Assembly (NCBI GenBank): GCA_031283975.1
Contig: JAITAT010000190.1
Location: forward strand, 1 to 6,201
Direction: 5' to 3'
Length of the DNA stretch: 6,201 nt
From: Synergistaceae bacterium
GTDB lineage: Bacteria; Synergistota; Synergistia; Synergistales; Synergistaceae
Shown: positions 5,662 to 6,201 of the stretch, piece by piece
Layout of the letters: the number at the start of each line of letters is the position of its first letter
Numbering within the stretch: position 1 is the stretch's first letter
Position numbers and translations under genes: made by a program
Notes under the pieces: model-generated
Databases searched by the model: none
Seen by the model: the letters and a program-made list of their open reading frames with translations, nothing else
Told to the model about the DNA's origin: nothing

Positions 5662-5782
5662 TGAATGCCTTAAAACAACAGCGCCATCAATTCTAAACCT
5701 ACAAAATACGTGATCTTTTCACGCATTATCTCCTTTCTCATATAAATTGAAACCGCATTCACGTATTTGGCAAACTGCTGTT
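5662..5782 (-). promoter_or_regulatory. Structured leader of the NSS operon with competing helices
   Basis: The predicted transcript leader, from about 5785 to 5628, contains several long self-complementary segments. AAATACGTGA (5768-5759) pairs perfectly with TCACGTATTT (5713-5704). ATGCGTGA (5726-5719) can take the same 3' arm in a local hairpin of eight pairs, one G-U, with loop AAAGA. TGAATGC (5761-5755) pairs with GCATTCA (5668-5662), and AACAGC (5782-5777) with GCTGTT (5682-5677). The first two are mutually exclusive, as in attenuators or thermosensor- or riboswitch-like leaders. No T-run is present, so control of translation is likelier than termination. I recognise no known riboswitch class. 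Confidence 0.45.
5670..5726 (-). CDS. Possible 18-codon leader peptide upstream of the NSS transporter
   Basis: A short frame encoding MREKITYFVGLELMALLF, then TAA. AAAGGAG (5736-5730) precedes it with a three-base gap to ATG, close but usable. It ends 42 bases before the transporter start and lies wholly inside the structured leader; its start codon forms part of the competing hairpin (5706-5726). Translation here could therefore alter the leader fold. There is no run of a single amino acid as in classic attenuation peptides. A real, translated uORF is unproven. Confidence 0.3.
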   Translation of the reverse strand: MREKITYFVGLELMALLF

Positions 5783-5790
5783 AAAGTTGA

Positions 5791-5819
5791 AATATACCGT
5801 GTGTTATCGCATTTGTCAA
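5791..5819 (-). promoter_or_regulatory. Promoter of the NSS transporter operon
   Basis: On the minus strand a perfect TTGACA (5819-5814) is followed after 17 bases by TATATT (5796-5791, five of six). Transcription would start near 5782-5788, leaving a leader of about 155 bases with the uORF and alternative helices. Its -35 lies 32 bases from the -35 of the divergent kinase promoter. Confidence 0.72.
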
Positions 5820-5838
5820 TCGCGCGGGTCTTGCGATT
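5818..5838. promoter_or_regulatory. Inverted repeat between the divergent -35 boxes (operator candidate)
   Basis: AATCGC (5818-5823) and GCGATT (5833-5838) form a perfect 6-bp inverted repeat with a nine-base spacer. One arm overlaps the -35 box of the NSS promoter, and the whole lies upstream of the kinase promoter. A factor bound here could affect both genes. Arms are short, so this is tentative. Confidence 0.3.
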
Positions 5839-5851
5839 TACGATTCATTCA

Positions 5852-5880
5852 TTGACACAGTCATCAGGCGAATATATACT
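5852..5880 (+). promoter_or_regulatory. Promoter of the FGGY kinase gene
   Basis: A perfect TTGACA (5852-5857) is followed after 17 bases by TATACT (5875-5880, five of six). The start point would be near 5887, giving an AT-rich leader of about 85 bases that carries the palindrome at 5945-5957 and the SD at 5958-5965. Confidence 0.72.
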
Positions 5881-5944
5881 ACATACCACATAAATATGTT
5901 AAAAAATTACTATAAAATATACATCTTTCCCCATAAATTCACAA

Positions 5945-5957
5945 GAATATCATATTC
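5945..5957. promoter_or_regulatory. Perfect palindrome abutting the kinase ribosome-binding site
   Basis: GAATAT-C-ATATTC is a perfect 6+1+6 palindrome that ends at the base directly before the SD GAGGGAGG (5958-5965). It lies about 60 bases downstream of the predicted transcription start, so it could be a repressor site. A one-base loop is too tight for a stable RNA hairpin. Confidence 0.35.
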
Positions 5958-5972
5958 GAGGGAGGTTTGGTC

Positions 5973-6201
5973 ATGAAGAAGTATGTCATGGTTATCGACG
6001 AGGGAACGACCGGAACGAGGGCTCTTTTATTTGACAAAGATTTCAAGATCGCCGCGGAAAGCTATATCGAGTTCACGCAGTACACTCCGGCGGAGGACAA
6101 GGTGGAGCATGACGCCGAGGAAATTTACGACAAGGCGGTTCAGATGTGCAAAAACGTCTTGGAAAAAGCGCATGCTTCGGCCGCCGACATCGAATGCATA
6201 G
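5973..6201 (+). CDS. FGGY-family carbohydrate kinase, glycerol-kinase-like (N-terminal 76 residues)
   Basis: ATP-dependent sugar or polyol kinase; only the start is present and the frame runs off the window. The N-terminal phosphate-binding loop of the actin-like ATPase fold is clear: MVIDEGTTGTRALLFD (6-21), matching the DxGTTxxRA signature of the glycerol kinase branch. VEHDAEEIY (44-52) corresponds to the conserved EHD-x-x-EI segment of FGGY kinases. SD GAGGGAGG (5958-5965) lies seven bases before the ATG. Substrate residues lie beyond the window, so glycerol, erythritol, xylulose and others remain open. It is divergent from the NSS operon. A partnership with the sugar-binding protein at 1-862 is possible but is only inference, because unrelated genes lie between. 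Confidence 0.88.
   Translation, partial: MKKYVMVIDEGTTGTRALLFDKDFKIAAESYIEFTQYTPAEDKVEHDAEEIYDKAVQMCKNVLEKAHASAADIECI

Noticed and set aside
1..6201. CRISPR array, tRNA, rRNA, insertion sequence or phage attachment site
   Set aside because: I saw no regularly spaced repeats, cloverleaf, transposase or flanking terminal repeats anywhere in the window.

Overview
The window looks like part of an anaerobic, amino-acid- and sugar-using bacterial chromosome of moderate GC (coding DNA GC-rich, intergenic DNA AT-rich). It has strong Shine-Dalgarno (SD) sites, sigma70-type promoters and intrinsic terminators. A Na+-pumping decarboxylase beta subunit, a Na+-coupled NSS amino-acid transporter and a proline racemase-family enzyme together suggest a fermentative, amino-acid-degrading anaerobe. 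A Synergistota- or Firmicutes-like source is my guess only; there is no rRNA or other phylogenetic marker.

Layout: (1) 1-862, minus, the first 287 codons of a secreted type-1 sugar-binding protein of an ABC importer, with a promoter (938-966) and a palindromic operator candidate in its leader (899-914). (2) 863-1225, a non-coding stretch with two interleaved inverted repeats (1000-1052) and a 13-nt tandem direct repeat (1181-1209). (3) 1226-2311, plus, a solitary decarboxylase beta subunit (OadB/GcdB/MmdB family) with a short N-terminus, no convincing ribosome site and no obvious promoter. (4) 2312-2772, minus, a recognisable cobalamin riboswitch with its own promoter and an intrinsic terminator. 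It points at the 3' end of oadB and has no gene to control. (5) 2773-3780, minus, a proline racemase / 4-hydroxyproline epimerase-family enzyme with both catalytic cysteines. (6) 3841-3887, a strong terminator closing the operon to its right. (7) 3934-5627, minus, an NSS-family transporter followed by a 40-residue MetS-like single-helix small subunit. (8) 5628-5972, a divergent control region with two near-consensus promoters back to back and a structured leader holding an 18-codon ORF in front of the transporter. (9) 5973-6201, plus, the N-terminus of an FGGY (glycerol-kinase-like) carbohydrate kinase.

How the parts may fit: the binding protein and the FGGY kinase would serve uptake and phosphorylation of a sugar or polyol. 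The NSS transporter with its small subunit would import an amino acid on the Na+ gradient that the decarboxylase complex builds. The racemase would interconvert proline or hydroxyproline isomers. These links are inference from families and proximity.

The most unusual element is the orphan B12 riboswitch. When its terminator is read through, the transcript would run antisense through oadB. This arrangement resembles the known B12-riboswitch-controlled antisense RNA of the Listeria pocR locus. A rearrangement or assembly join that removed its true target is the main alternative.
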